Origin: Novosphingobium sp.
GTDB lineage: Bacteria; Pseudomonadota; Alphaproteobacteria; Sphingomonadales; Sphingomonadaceae
Length of the DNA: 64,000 bases
Reading direction: 5' to 3'
Assembly: GCF_027531025.1 (NCBI RefSeq)
Contig: NZ_JAPZQX010000002.1
Coordinates: forward strand, 186,001 to 250,000
The notes beneath the pieces are model-generated. The model searched no databases and was not told the origin of the DNA. It saw only the letters and a list, made by a program, of their open reading frames with translations. A program made the position numbers and the translations under genes. Of this stretch, positions 52,952 to 61,174 are shown piece by piece (within the stretch, counting starts at the first letter, position 1; each line of letters begins with the position of its first letter).

Positions 52952-53878
52952 CTACTCCTCAGCGGCCTTGGGAAACACGGGGGCCTGCGCCACCATGCCC
53001 GGCAGTTTGCGGTCCATTACATTGGCCAGCCAATGGCTCGCCTCGATCATTCGTTTCAGGTCCATGCCGGTCGCGATCCCCGCGCGCTCCAGCATGTAGA
53101 CCACGTCTTCGCTTGCCACGTTGCCCGCCGCGCCAGGGGCAAAGGGGCAGCCGCCCAGACCGCCCAGCGCGCCGTCCACCACCGTCGCCCCGGCGGCGAC
53201 CGCCGCCCAGACGTTGGCGAGGCCCGTGCCGCGTGTGTTGTGGAAATGAACGCGTACCGGCAGCGGGCCGATGGCACCGCGCACGCGCTCAACCAGCCTC
53301 GCTACGTGAGCCGGGTTGCCGACCCCAATCGTGTCGGCCAGCGCGACTTCGACCGGCCCCTCTTCGGCGAGGCTCGCGGCCATGGCGACCACGCGGTCTT
53401 CCGCCACTTCGCCTTCGAAGGGGCAACCGAACGAGGCGGCAATGGTTGCCTGGGCGGTGCGGCCGTGTTCGCGGGCGAGGGCGATGATCGCCTTGGCGGC
53501 TGCGACGGATTCATCGCTCGTCTGGCCCTGGTTGGCCATGGCGAAGCGGTCGGTTGCGACGCAGACCGCGCCCAGCTGATCGATCCGCCCAGTGGCGAGC
53601 GCCCGCTCCGCACCGCGCAGATTCATGACCAGGCCGATGTAGGTCACGTCGTCGCGCTGCGGCAGTCCGGCGCAAACCGCTTCGGCATCGGCCATCTGCG
53701 GCACCTTCTGCGGATTGACGAAGCTGGTTACCTCGATTCGCCGCGCTCCTGCCCCAATCGCCAGCTGGACCAGCGTCAACTTGTCAGCCGCGGAAATCAG
53801 CCGCTTCTCGTTCTGCAGTCCGTCGCGCGGACCGACCTCGACGAACGTGATCGCGGTGGGGTGGGAGGGCGTGCTCAT
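52952..53878 (-). CDS. HMG-CoA lyase family protein (copy 2)
   Basis: This 308 aa TIM-barrel enzyme has FVEVGPRDGLQNEKR, VRVHFHNTRGTGLANVWAA and GGLGGCPFAPGAAGN with the catalytic Cys. It is clearly distinct from copy 1 (14793-15710), so the two probably cleave different 3-hydroxyacyl-CoAs. It heads the operon with hyuAB, a CoA-transferase and an isochorismatase. A TGTATACA palindrome lies 20 nt upstream, pointing to control by the adjacent FCD-type GntR. Confidence 0.87.
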   Translation of the reverse strand: MSTPSHPTAITFVEVGPRDGLQNEKRLISAADKLTLVQLAIGAGARRIEVTSFVNPQKVPQMADAEAVCAGLPQRDDVTYIGLVMNLRGAERALATGRIDQLGAVCVATDRFAMANQGQTSDESVAAAKAIIALAREHGRTAQATIAASFGCPFEGEVAEDRVVAMAASLAEEGPVEVALADTIGVGNPAHVARLVERVRGAIGPLPVRVHFHNTRGTGLANVWAAVAAGATVVDGALGGLGGCPFAPGAAGNVASEDVVYMLERAGIATGMDLKRMIEASHWLANVMDRKLPGMVAQAPVFPKAAEE

Positions 53879-53895
53879 GACGGTGCTATGCCATT

Positions 53896-53906
53896 ACTGT
53901 ATACAA
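53896..53906. promoter_or_regulatory. Putative FCD-type GntR operator, lyase-hyuAB promoter
   Basis: ACTGTATACAA holds the palindrome TGTATACA (53898-53905). It lies between the stop of the GntR gene (53920) and the HMG-CoA lyase start (53878). An extended version, TTGTATACAA, sits in front of the GntR gene itself. It differs from the island operator TTGTCCGGACAA by having TATA in the centre. Confidence 0.6.
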
Positions 53907-53919
53907 TTCTGCAAGCCGC

Positions 53920-54579
53920 CTATTCGGCTGCCTGCCTTTGGACCGCATAGGCATCCAGGTAGGCGTAATAGGCGCGGCGGATATGGCCGGTCATGATCGA
54001 GGCGGCCCAGCCGGCATCGCGGCGGGCAAAGGCGGCGACTAGTTCTTCGTGCTCTCGGTGCGACCTGTGCAGGTTCTCGCGATCGTAATTCTGGGCCGTG
54101 CGCCAGACGACCGGTTGCTCGATCAGGCGGGTCAGCAGGCTGGCCAGCCGCGGCGAACCTGCTGCTTCAACAATGATTTCGTGGAAGGCGCGGTTGTGCT
54201 CGAGGAAGGTAGAGATGTCCGGCAGGTCGGCCGCGATCGCCGTCTCGATTCCGTGATTGTGAACCCGCAAGGCCTCCAGTTGCGCGGCGTTGATGCGGCT
54301 GGCGGCACGGCGGGCGGCCTGGGCTTCCAGCATGGCTCGCAGTTCGAACGCGTCTTCGATGTCGTCATCCGACCAGTCTGCCACAAAGCTGCGCTGGCTT
54401 TCGCTGCGACGGATCAGCAGGTCGGCCTCCAGGCGACGCAGGGCATCACGAACCGGGGTGCGCGACACTGCGCAGCGCAGCGCCAGCGCTTCTTCGCTGA
54501 GCTGTGAACCCGGTGGCAGTTCACCCGCCAGGATCATTCCCCGAATTACCGTATAGGCATGATCCGATGCGCGCGACAT
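53920..54579 (-). CDS. GntR-family transcriptional regulator with FCD ligand domain
   Basis: The ATG at 54579 gives 219 aa. The N-terminal winged helix-turn-helix (about residues 10-75) contains LRCAVSRTPVRDALRRLEAD, followed by the FadR-C-terminal (FCD) domain with ELRAMLEAQAARRAASRINA and the metal or ligand-binding His residues of NRAFHEIIVEAAGS and HREHEELVAAF. FCD regulators bind organic acids. It lies between the lyase-hyuAB operon and TonB receptor 3. TTGTATACAA sites on both sides suggest it controls itself, the operon and perhaps the receptor. Confidence 0.85.
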   Translation of the reverse strand: MSRASDHAYTVIRGMILAGELPPGSQLSEEALALRCAVSRTPVRDALRRLEADLLIRRSESQRSFVADWSDDDIEDAFELRAMLEAQAARRAASRINAAQLEALRVHNHGIETAIAADLPDISTFLEHNRAFHEIIVEAAGSPRLASLLTRLIEQPVVWRTAQNYDRENLHRSHREHEELVAAFARRDAGWAASIMTGHIRRAYYAYLDAYAVQRQAAE

Positions 54580-54610
54580 GATCCCCACTGGCTCTCTTGA
54601 CCTGAGCCAT

Positions 54611-54620
54611 TTGTATACAA
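54611..54620. promoter_or_regulatory. Putative FCD-type GntR operator, GntR/TonB receptor 3 promoter
   Basis: TTGTATACAA is a perfect 10-nt palindrome between the divergent GntR (start 54579) and TonB receptor 3 (start 54694). A weak 9/12 match to the island operator (CTGTCCGGGGAA, 54641-54652) lies further along; I do not count it as a site. Confidence 0.62.
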
Positions 54621-54693
54621 TAAGTGGGTCGCGACACAAGCTGTCCGGGGAATCGGCCATCAAAAGGTGGGCAGCGGTCAACAGGGAGTATCT

Positions 54694-57222
54694 ATGATGC
54701 GGATTACGCGCCTTCTGCTTTCGGCTTCGGCTGCCGGGCTTGCGCTCGGTGCCACCCCCGTCTTCGCCCAGGACAATGCCGCTGATGGCGCAAGCGAGGA
54801 GGATGCGATCATCGTAACCGCCCGCCGCCAGAACGAGCGTCTCCAGGATGTTCCGGCCTCGGTCGCAGTGCTCTCCACCGCCGCGCTGGAAAGCACTGGC
54901 GCCAAGAATGCTGACGATTTCGCCCAGCTTACCCCTGGCGTGACGATCGTGACCGGCACCGCCGAAGCTGGCGACACCCAGATCAACATCCGCGGGATCA
55001 ACGGCGCGCGCGACGCGGAAAGCTCGGTCGCGCTGGTGGTCGACGGGATCCTCAAGACCAACACCGCCCAGCTCAACCAGGTGCAGGGGACCCTGCGCCA
55101 GGTCGAAATCCTGAAGGGTCCGCAGGGCGCGCTTTATGGCCGCAACGCGGCGGCTGGCGCGATCGTGCTGCAGACGCTCAAGCCCAAGGACGTGGCTGAA
55201 GGCGGCGCGCGTGTGTCCTATGCCAATGCCAACACCTGGGATGCCTCGGCCTATGCCTCGCTGCCGCTGGGCGAAGGGGCCGGCATGGTGTTGAGCGGTG
55301 GCTTCCAGCGCACCGACGGCTTCTTCCGCAACATCTTCCTCGGCAACAGCAAGACCGTTGACGACAAGGAAGCCTACAACGTCGATGGCCGCCTGGTCTT
55401 TACCCTGGGCGAGAATACCGAGTTCGACGTCAAGGTGCGCTGGGCCGAGTTCCATGGCGCGTCGCTGCCGTTCAACGCGTCGTTCCACCTGCCCAATTTC
55501 GCGGCGGTGAACCCGAAGTTCTACGAGGACGTCGACGACCACGAGTTCCGGTTCTACAACAACATCCGCGCCAGCAACGACCAGACCAGCTTCGACGCCT
55601 CGATCAAGGTCGAGCACAGCTTCGAAAACATGAAGCTGGTGGCCTGGGCGCTGTTCTCGGACACCAAGCAGGACCTGGTGGCCGATGGCACCTCGGCAGA
55701 CTTCGCCCGTTACATCAGCGCGGCGCTTCCCTCGGGCGCGACGGCGGTGAACTCGTGCTTCGCCACGACTGCGGCCAACACCGGTTTCCCGGTCAACCAG
55801 CCTGGCGGGATTGGTGCGATCCCCGTGCCATTCATCTTTGCTCCGGCTAATGGCTCGACCTTCGGCCCATATAGCCCGACGACCTGCGACGGAACGCAAT
55901 ACCAGCTTCGCAACCAGGAAGACATCAGCGCCGAAGTGCGGCTGGTTTCGACCGGGGATGGGCCGCTGGCCTGGCAGGTTGGCGCCTATTACCTCAAGAT
56001 CGATCGCCAGACCGGGGTCAGCCTGGGCGCAGATACCGGCCGCGGGGTGATCCAGAACCTCTACAACGGCCCCTCGAGCTCGAACCCGACCTCGCTGCTG
56101 CTGGCAGACCAGTTCGATACCAAGGTCTATGCCGCGTTTGGCTCGCTCGATTACAAGCCCAACGATCAGTTCAAGGCTGGTCTGGCGCTGCGCTATGACA
56201 TCGAGGACCGGGCCTCGCGCTCGCTGGTGCCGACCGCGATCGATCCGTTCACCGGCGGCCCGATCAATCCGGGTCAGGCCTTTGGCCCGCTGACCCCCAA
56301 GTCGGCTTCGTTCAAGCAGCTGCAGCCGAAGGTGACGCTTAGCTGGACCCCCAGCAACCGGCTCAACGTCTATGTCAACTGGGGCATCGGCTTCAAATCG
56401 GGCGGGTTCAACAACCAGGGCTCGTCGGCGCTGATCAACGCCAACTTCAACAATGGCGTCACGCCGGGCACGATCAACGCGAATGTGCGGATCAACGACC
56501 AGTACCGCAAGGAAAAGTCGAGCGCGTTCGAAGCTGGGGTCAAGGGCACCCTGTTCGACGACCGCATCACCTTCGACCTTGCCGGGTACTACACCCGCAT
56601 CACCGACATGCAGTTCTTCGAATTCTTCGTCGGCGGCTTCGGCCTGCTGCGCGTCGTGTCGAACATCGACACGGTCGACGTGAAGGGCGCCGAGATCAAC
56701 CTGACCGGCAAGGTGGTTGATGGCGTGAAGGTGTTCGGTTCCTTCAACGTCACCGATAGCGAGATCAAGAAGAACGCCTCGCGGCCTTACACGGTTGGGA
56801 ACAAGTCGCCTTACACCGCCGACTGGACGCTCAACGTCGGGGCCGATCTCAAGGTGCCGGTCACCGATGGGCTGCGCATCACCGGCCGCGCGGACTATCG
56901 CCTGACCGGTCCGACCTGGTTCCACACCGTGCAGGACCAGACCCGCCCGACCCTGTTCAGCGGCCTGCTGCCGATTTCGGCACTGGCGCTCCCGGCGGCG
57001 GTGGGCGATGCGCGTTACAACGTGGCCCAGCGCGACACCTTTGGCGTGTTCAATGCGCGCCTTGGCCTGGAAACCGACAACTACCACGTTGTCGTCTTCG
57101 CCGAGAACCTGTTCGACAAGAAGTACATCGCCGAAGCGATCCCCGCGATCGAGTTCGGTGGCTCGTTCATCTCGCCCGGCGGCCGCCGCCTGATCGGGGT
57201 GGAAGCGGGCGTGAAGTTCTAG
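54694..57222 (+). CDS. TonB-dependent receptor 3
   Basis: This 842 aa receptor starts at 54694 after AGGGAG. It has signal peptide MMRITRLLLSASAAGLALGA ending VFAQD, TonB box IIVTARRQ, plug motif RQVEILKGPQGALYGRNAAA and a C-terminal LIGVEAGVKF strand ending in Phe. It is the only receptor of the three near the FCD-type GntR site rather than close TTGTCCGGACAA sites, so it may import the inducing acid of that regulon. A terminator follows. Confidence 0.9.
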   Translation: MMRITRLLLSASAAGLALGATPVFAQDNAADGASEEDAIIVTARRQNERLQDVPASVAVLSTAALESTGAKNADDFAQLTPGVTIVTGTAEAGDTQINIRGINGARDAESSVALVVDGILKTNTAQLNQVQGTLRQVEILKGPQGALYGRNAAAGAIVLQTLKPKDVAEGGARVSYANANTWDASAYASLPLGEGAGMVLSGGFQRTDGFFRNIFLGNSKTVDDKEAYNVDGRLVFTLGENTEFDVKVRWAEFHGASLPFNASFHLPNFAAVNPKFYEDVDDHEFRFYNNIRASNDQTSFDASIKVEHSFENMKLVAWALFSDTKQDLVADGTSADFARYISAALPSGATAVNSCFATTAANTGFPVNQPGGIGAIPVPFIFAPANGSTFGPYSPTTCDGTQYQLRNQEDISAEVRLVSTGDGPLAWQVGAYYLKIDRQTGVSLGADTGRGVIQNLYNGPSSSNPTSLLLADQFDTKVYAAFGSLDYKPNDQFKAGLALRYDIEDRASRSLVPTAIDPFTGGPINPGQAFGPLTPKSASFKQLQPKVTLSWTPSNRLNVYVNWGIGFKSGGFNNQGSSALINANFNNGVTPGTINANVRINDQYRKEKSSAFEAGVKGTLFDDRITFDLAGYYTRITDMQFFEFFVGGFGLLRVVSNIDTVDVKGAEINLTGKVVDGVKVFGSFNVTDSEIKKNASRPYTVGNKSPYTADWTLNVGADLKVPVTDGLRITGRADYRLTGPTWFHTVQDQTRPTLFSGLLPISALALPAAVGDARYNVAQRDTFGVFNARLGLETDNYHVVVFAENLFDKKYIAEAIPAIEFGGSFISPGGRRLIGVEAGVKF

Positions 57223-57250
57223 ACCCAGCGGTCAAGACGACCGAGCGAAG

Positions 57251-57282
57251 GGGCCGATGGCGCAAGCCGTCGGCCCTTTTTT
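57251..57282 (+). terminator. Rho-independent terminator after TonB receptor 3
   Basis: GGGCCGATGG (57251-57260) pairs with CCGTCGGCCC (57267-57276, one wobble), loop CGCAAG, then TTTTTT. It separates the receptor from the CitE operon. The gap 57223-57431 otherwise holds the promoter and operator 10. Confidence 0.88.
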
Positions 57283-57367
57283 GCCAGTGCGGGCTGCCCA
57301 TCCCGAAGTCAGCAAGGGGCATGCGGGAAGTTTGTCCATCTGGCGGATGAATTGCTTGACTTTAAAG

Positions 57368-57379
57368 TTGTCCGGACAA
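57368..57379. promoter_or_regulatory. Island operator site 10 (TTGTCCGGACAA) in a promoter spacer
   Basis: Exact consensus. A TTGACT box (57356-57361) and an AATTAT box (57379-57384) with a 17-nt spacer make a plausible sigma-70 promoter, and the operator falls in the spacer. Repression by occlusion is the natural reading. It lies 52 nt before the CitE start. Confidence 0.75.
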
Positions 57380-57431
57380 ATTATCCATGCCAAGGTGATT
57401 GAGAGAACCCCGCCTGGAGCACCCTGTTCGC

Positions 57432-58244
57432 ATGTTTGCCGCCAATTCCTTCCTGTTCGTGCCTGGCTCACGGCCTGATCGGTTCGCGAAGGCCCACGGC
57501 AGCGGGGCGGGGCTGACGGTTATCGACCTCGAAGACGCCGTTCCAGCCGAAGAAAAGGCTTCCGCGCGCGATCATGCCCTGGCCCAGGTTGCCAGTGGCG
57601 AGGCGGGCTGGGCGATCCGCATGAACGGCATGACAACGGCGGCCGGAATTGCCGACCTCGCCGCGCTGATCGAGGCTGCGCACCTTCCCCCATTCCTGTT
57701 CGTGCCGATGGTCGAAAGCGCAACGGAGATCGAGATCATCGCTGCCGCGCTGGGTGAACGGTGCCCCGAACTGATCCCGCTGATCGAAACGCCCAAGGGC
57801 CTTCGCCACGCGGTCGCCATCGCTTCCGCACCGAAGGTAGGAGGGGTGATGTTCGGCGGCGGTGATTTTTCTGGCGAGCTGGGCGTGGCCCTTGCCTGGG
57901 AACCGCTGCTCGCGGCCCGGCAGGCGCTGGTCCTGGCCTGTGCCGAGGCGCGGGTGCCGGCCATTGACGTGCCGTGGATCAATCTGGATGATGAGGTGGG
58001 CCTCGTCGATGAATGCGGCAAAGCCAAGGCGCTTGGCTTTGCCGCCAAGGCCGCGATCCACCCTGCGCAGGTGGCGGCGATCGAAGCCGCCTTTACCCCG
58101 ACTGCGGCAGAAGTGGCCGAAGCCGAGGCTGCGCTCGCGGCTTTCGATGGGGCCGGGGGCAAGGTAATCCGTTTCAAGGGCAAGATGCTCGAGGCACCGC
58201 TGGTCAAGCGCTACCAGGCCGTGCTCAGCCGGAAAGGGAACTGA
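57432..58244 (+). CDS. CitE/HpcH-family lyase (citramalyl-CoA or malyl-CoA type)
   Basis: The ATG at 57432 gives 270 aa. FLFVPGSRPDRFAKA, TVIDLEDAVPAEEKASARDH, PLIETPKGLRHAV and MFGGGDFSGELG follow the CitE pattern. The catalytic Arg, Glu and Asp are in these segments, and AAIHPAQVAAIEAAF is the C-terminal signature. The family cleaves malyl-, citramalyl- or methylmalyl-CoA to acyl-CoA and an oxoacid. Followed by MaoC, ACAD and two CoA-transferase genes, (S)-citramalyl-CoA cleavage to acetyl-CoA and pyruvate is the best guess. Confidence 0.85.
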   Translation: MFAANSFLFVPGSRPDRFAKAHGSGAGLTVIDLEDAVPAEEKASARDHALAQVASGEAGWAIRMNGMTTAAGIADLAALIEAAHLPPFLFVPMVESATEIEIIAAALGERCPELIPLIETPKGLRHAVAIASAPKVGGVMFGGGDFSGELGVALAWEPLLAARQALVLACAEARVPAIDVPWINLDDEVGLVDECGKAKALGFAAKAAIHPAQVAAIEAAFTPTAAEVAEAEAALAAFDGAGGKVIRFKGKMLEAPLVKRYQAVLSRKGN

Positions 58245-58246
58245 CA

Positions 58247-58756
58247 ATGCGTAATGGGGCAATCGAAGTCGCACCGGGTCGGTACCGGGAGACCTTCGGC
58301 CGCTATTTCGAGGACTTCAATGTCGGCGATGTCTATGAGCATCGCCCTGGCCGGACGATCAGCGAAACCGACAACACCTGGTTCAGCCTGCTGACGATGA
58401 ACCAGCATCCGGCGCACTGTGACGCCGAGTACGCCAGCAAGACCGAATTCGGTAAGTGCCTGGTCGCCTCGCCGTTGACCGTCGCTATCATGACCGGCCA
58501 GTCCGTGTCCGACGTCAGTCAGAAGGCGGTCGCCAACCTCGGCTGGAAGGAAATCCGGTTGCTGAAGCCGGTCTTCGCTGGCGATACGATCTATTCCGAA
58601 ACCGAAGTGCTCGAAAAGCGCGAGTCCGACAAGCGCCCGCAACAGGGGATCGTCACGATCAAGACCGTGGGCAAGAACCAGCACGGCGATGTAGTCTGCG
58701 ATTTCGTGCGGATCATGCTGATCTGGAAGCGCGGTTTCGGCCCCGGCGACGATTAA
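58247..58756 (+). CDS. MaoC-family hydratase (mesaconyl/itaconyl-CoA hydratase-like)
   Basis: This 169 aa hot-dog-fold hydratase starts at 58247, two nt after the lyase stop. The catalytic Asp-His pattern lies in SETDNTWFSLLTMNQHPAHC and DAEYASKTEFGKCLVASPLT. A single hot-dog domain with HPxHxD is typical of MeaC / Meh-type mesaconyl-CoA hydratases. It would hydrate a C5 enoyl-CoA to the citramalyl-CoA that CitE cleaves. Substrate assignment is inference from the operon. Confidence 0.82.
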   Translation: MRNGAIEVAPGRYRETFGRYFEDFNVGDVYEHRPGRTISETDNTWFSLLTMNQHPAHCDAEYASKTEFGKCLVASPLTVAIMTGQSVSDVSQKAVANLGWKEIRLLKPVFAGDTIYSETEVLEKRESDKRPQQGIVTIKTVGKNQHGDVVCDFVRIMLIWKRGFGPGDD

Positions 58757-58767
58757 GGAGAGCAGGA

Positions 58768-59955
58768 ATGGCAACCGCCGTGGACATGATGAGCGATCAG
58801 GGCCGGACGATCGACCCGGCCGAAGAAGAGGCCTTCCTTGACGCGATCGACCGCTGGATCGAGCGTTCGGTCAAACCGGTGATCCTCCATCACGACCATA
58901 ACGACATCTGGCCCGAGCAACTGGTGCACGAGATGGTCGATATGGGCCTGTTCGGCGCGACCATCGGCCAGGAATACGGCGGTCTGGGTCTGCCGGCGAC
59001 AACCTATGCCAAGATCGTGATGAAGATCAGTTCCTATTGGATGGCGTTGACCGGCATCTTCAATTCGCACCTGATCATGGCTGCGGCGGTCGAACGCTTT
59101 GGCACCCCGTCGCAGAAAGCCAAGTGGCTGCCCAAATTCGCCAGTGGCGAGATCCGCGGCGGCCTGGCCCTGACCGAACCCAATGCCGGGACCGACCTTC
59201 AGGCGATCCGCTCGGTTGCGCGGCGGGATGGCGACGATTACGTCATCAACGGCACCAAGACCTGGATTTCGAACGCGCTGAACGGCTCGTGCTTTGCCCT
59301 GCTGGTCAAGACCGACCCCGATGCCAATCCGCGCTACAAGGGGATGAGCCTGTTCATCGCCGACAAGCGCGAAGGCTTCACTACCGGCAAGAAGTTCGAC
59401 AAGCTGGGGTACAAGTCGATCGACAGCGCCGAGCTGATTTTCGAAGACTATCGCATTCCGGCTGACCAGCTGATCGGCGGCGTGGAAGGGCAGGGCTTTT
59501 TCCAGGCCACCGGTGGGCTCGAGCTTGGCCGCATCAACGTCGCCGCGCGCGGCGTGGGGCTTGCGGAAGGCTCGCTGCGGCTTGCGACCGAATATGCCCA
59601 GCAGCGCCAGACCATGGGCAAGCCGATTTCGGAGCACCAGGCGATCCAGCTCAAGATCGGTGAGATGGTCACCCGTGCCCGCGCCGCCCGGCTGCTGACC
59701 CTTGATGCCGCGATTGCCTATGACAAGGGTGAGCGTTGCGACCTGGAGGCCGGGATGGCCAAGTACTTCGCCAGCGAGGCGGCCGTGGCCAACAGTCAGG
59801 AAGCCATGCGGATCTACGGCGGCTACTCCTATTCCAAGGAGTATGACATCGAACGATTCTATCGCGATTCCATGCTGATGTGCATCGGCGAAGGCACCAA
59901 CGAGATGCAGCGGATGATCATCTCCAAGCAATGGGTCAAACGGAACCCGGCGTGA
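58768..59955 (+). CDS. Acyl-CoA dehydrogenase
   Basis: This 395 aa FAD enzyme starts at 58768 after AAGGAG. FGATIGQEYGGLGLPATTY, ALTEPNAGTDLQAIRSVARR, TKTWISNA and the C-terminal YGGYSYSKEYDIERFYRD with ECxGEGTNEMQ-like GEGTNEMQ (catalytic Glu) are all present. It oxidises an acyl-CoA to the 2,3-enoyl-CoA. Following CitE and MaoC and preceding two CoA-transferases, a succinyl-type substrate such as methylsuccinyl-CoA fits. It overlaps the next gene by 4 nt. Confidence 0.87.
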   Translation: MATAVDMMSDQGRTIDPAEEEAFLDAIDRWIERSVKPVILHHDHNDIWPEQLVHEMVDMGLFGATIGQEYGGLGLPATTYAKIVMKISSYWMALTGIFNSHLIMAAAVERFGTPSQKAKWLPKFASGEIRGGLALTEPNAGTDLQAIRSVARRDGDDYVINGTKTWISNALNGSCFALLVKTDPDANPRYKGMSLFIADKREGFTTGKKFDKLGYKSIDSAELIFEDYRIPADQLIGGVEGQGFFQATGGLELGRINVAARGVGLAEGSLRLATEYAQQRQTMGKPISEHQAIQLKIGEMVTRARAARLLTLDAAIAYDKGERCDLEAGMAKYFASEAAVANSQEAMRIYGGYSYSKEYDIERFYRDSMLMCIGEGTNEMQRMIISKQWVKRNPA

Positions 59956-61163
59956 CCGAGCTGCACCTTCCCCTCTCGGGCTTCCGGGTCATAAGCGCCG
60001 AACAGTACGGCGCGGGGCCCTATGGTACGATGTTCCTGGCCCAGTTGGGCGCAGAGGTGATCAAGATCGAACCGCCGCAGAAGGACGGGAAGGGCGGGGG
60101 CGATACCGCGCGCGCAGTTGGACCACATTTCACCAGGCCGGGGGAAAGCGTCTATTTCCACGCCTTCAACCTCAACAAGCGCTCGCTTACCCTCGATCTC
60201 AATGCGCCCGAAGGGCAGGCGATCTTGCGCGAACTGGCTGCAACCAGCCATGCCATGGTCAACAACCTGCGCGGCGATCTGCCTGCAAAGCTGGGCGTGA
60301 CCTATGACGCGCTGAAGGATGTCAACCCGGCGATCGTCTGCGCGCACCTCTCGGCCTACGGGCGCGACAATGCGCGTGCCAAGTGGCCGGGTTATGATTA
60401 CCTGATGCAGGCAGAGGCAGGGTTTTGCGCGCTGACCGGCGATCCCGATGGCGAACCGCAACGAATGGGCCTCTCCATGGTCGATTTCATGACCGGTACG
60501 ATCATGGCGATCGGCCTGCTGGCGGCAATGATCGACGCCCAGCGCACGGGGCAAGGGCGCGATGTCGATACCGACCTGCTCTCTGCTGCCGTGCACCAGA
60601 CCAGCTATCCGGCGCTGTGGTACATGAACAACGGCGATGTCACGGGTCGCACGCCGCGTTCGGCCCACCCCAGCGCCACGCCCAGCCAGATGGTGAAGGC
60701 GGCTGACGGCTGGATGTTCGTGATGTGCCAGCTGCCCAAGTTCTGGGACATCATGGTCGAACGCATCGGCCATCCCGAACTGGGCCAGGATCCGCGCTTC
60801 AAGACCAACCCCGATCGGCTGGCCAATCGCGCCGCGCTGACCGAAGTGCTGGACGGCATCTTCTCGCGCCAGCCGATGGCCCACTGGCAGGCCCTGTTGG
60901 AAGGGCACGTGCCGGTTGCCCCGGTCTACCAGTTCGAGCAGGCGCTCGATAACCCTTGGCTCCGGACAATCGGCATGCGCGACAGCGTGGCCCATCCCGA
61001 CAATCCCGATTTCCAGGTCCTTGCCAGCCCGATCAAGCTGGATGGTCAGCGCCTGCCCAACCGGGCCGGGCCGCTGCTGGGGGCAGACTCCGCCGCGATC
61101 CTGGCCGAGCTTGGCTATGGCGAGGATGACTTCGCCCGGCTACGCTCCGGCGGCGTTGTCTGA
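59952..61163 (+). CDS. CoA-transferase family III (CaiB/BaiF), GTG start
   Basis: GTG at 59952 overlaps the dehydrogenase stop (GTGA) and gives 403 aa; an ATG at 59931 is the alternative. The fold markers are FRVISAEQYGAGPYGTMFLA, AEVIKIEPPQK, and LSMVDFMTGTIMAIGLLAAM around the catalytic Asp. SATPSQMVKAADGWMFVMC is a typical later segment. It is one of two adjacent CoA-transferases here; together they could move CoA between acid and thioester forms of the branched C5 pathway. Which acids are used is not visible. Confidence 0.83.
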   Translation: MTELHLPLSGFRVISAEQYGAGPYGTMFLAQLGAEVIKIEPPQKDGKGGGDTARAVGPHFTRPGESVYFHAFNLNKRSLTLDLNAPEGQAILRELAATSHAMVNNLRGDLPAKLGVTYDALKDVNPAIVCAHLSAYGRDNARAKWPGYDYLMQAEAGFCALTGDPDGEPQRMGLSMVDFMTGTIMAIGLLAAMIDAQRTGQGRDVDTDLLSAAVHQTSYPALWYMNNGDVTGRTPRSAHPSATPSQMVKAADGWMFVMCQLPKFWDIMVERIGHPELGQDPRFKTNPDRLANRAALTEVLDGIFSRQPMAHWQALLEGHVPVAPVYQFEQALDNPWLRTIGMRDSVAHPDNPDFQVLASPIKLDGQRLPNRAGPLLGADSAAILAELGYGEDDFARLRSGGVV

Positions 61164-61174
61164 CCGAGGGGGCA

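Noticed and set aside
54641..54652. CTGTCCGGGGAA between GntR and TonB receptor 3
   Set aside because: Matches 9 of 12 positions and the right half-site is lost. The same gap has the TTGTATACAA site, which better explains regulation.
53920..57087. 1055-codon minus-strand open frame across the TonB receptor 3 gene
   Set aside because: Most is antisense to the receptor, which has a signal peptide, plug and barrel signatures. Only the last 219 codons (54579 to 53920) are a real GntR gene.
60962..60972. CTCCGGACAAT inside the CoA-transferase gene
   Set aside because: Half-site only, inside coding sequence, with normal codon use around it.
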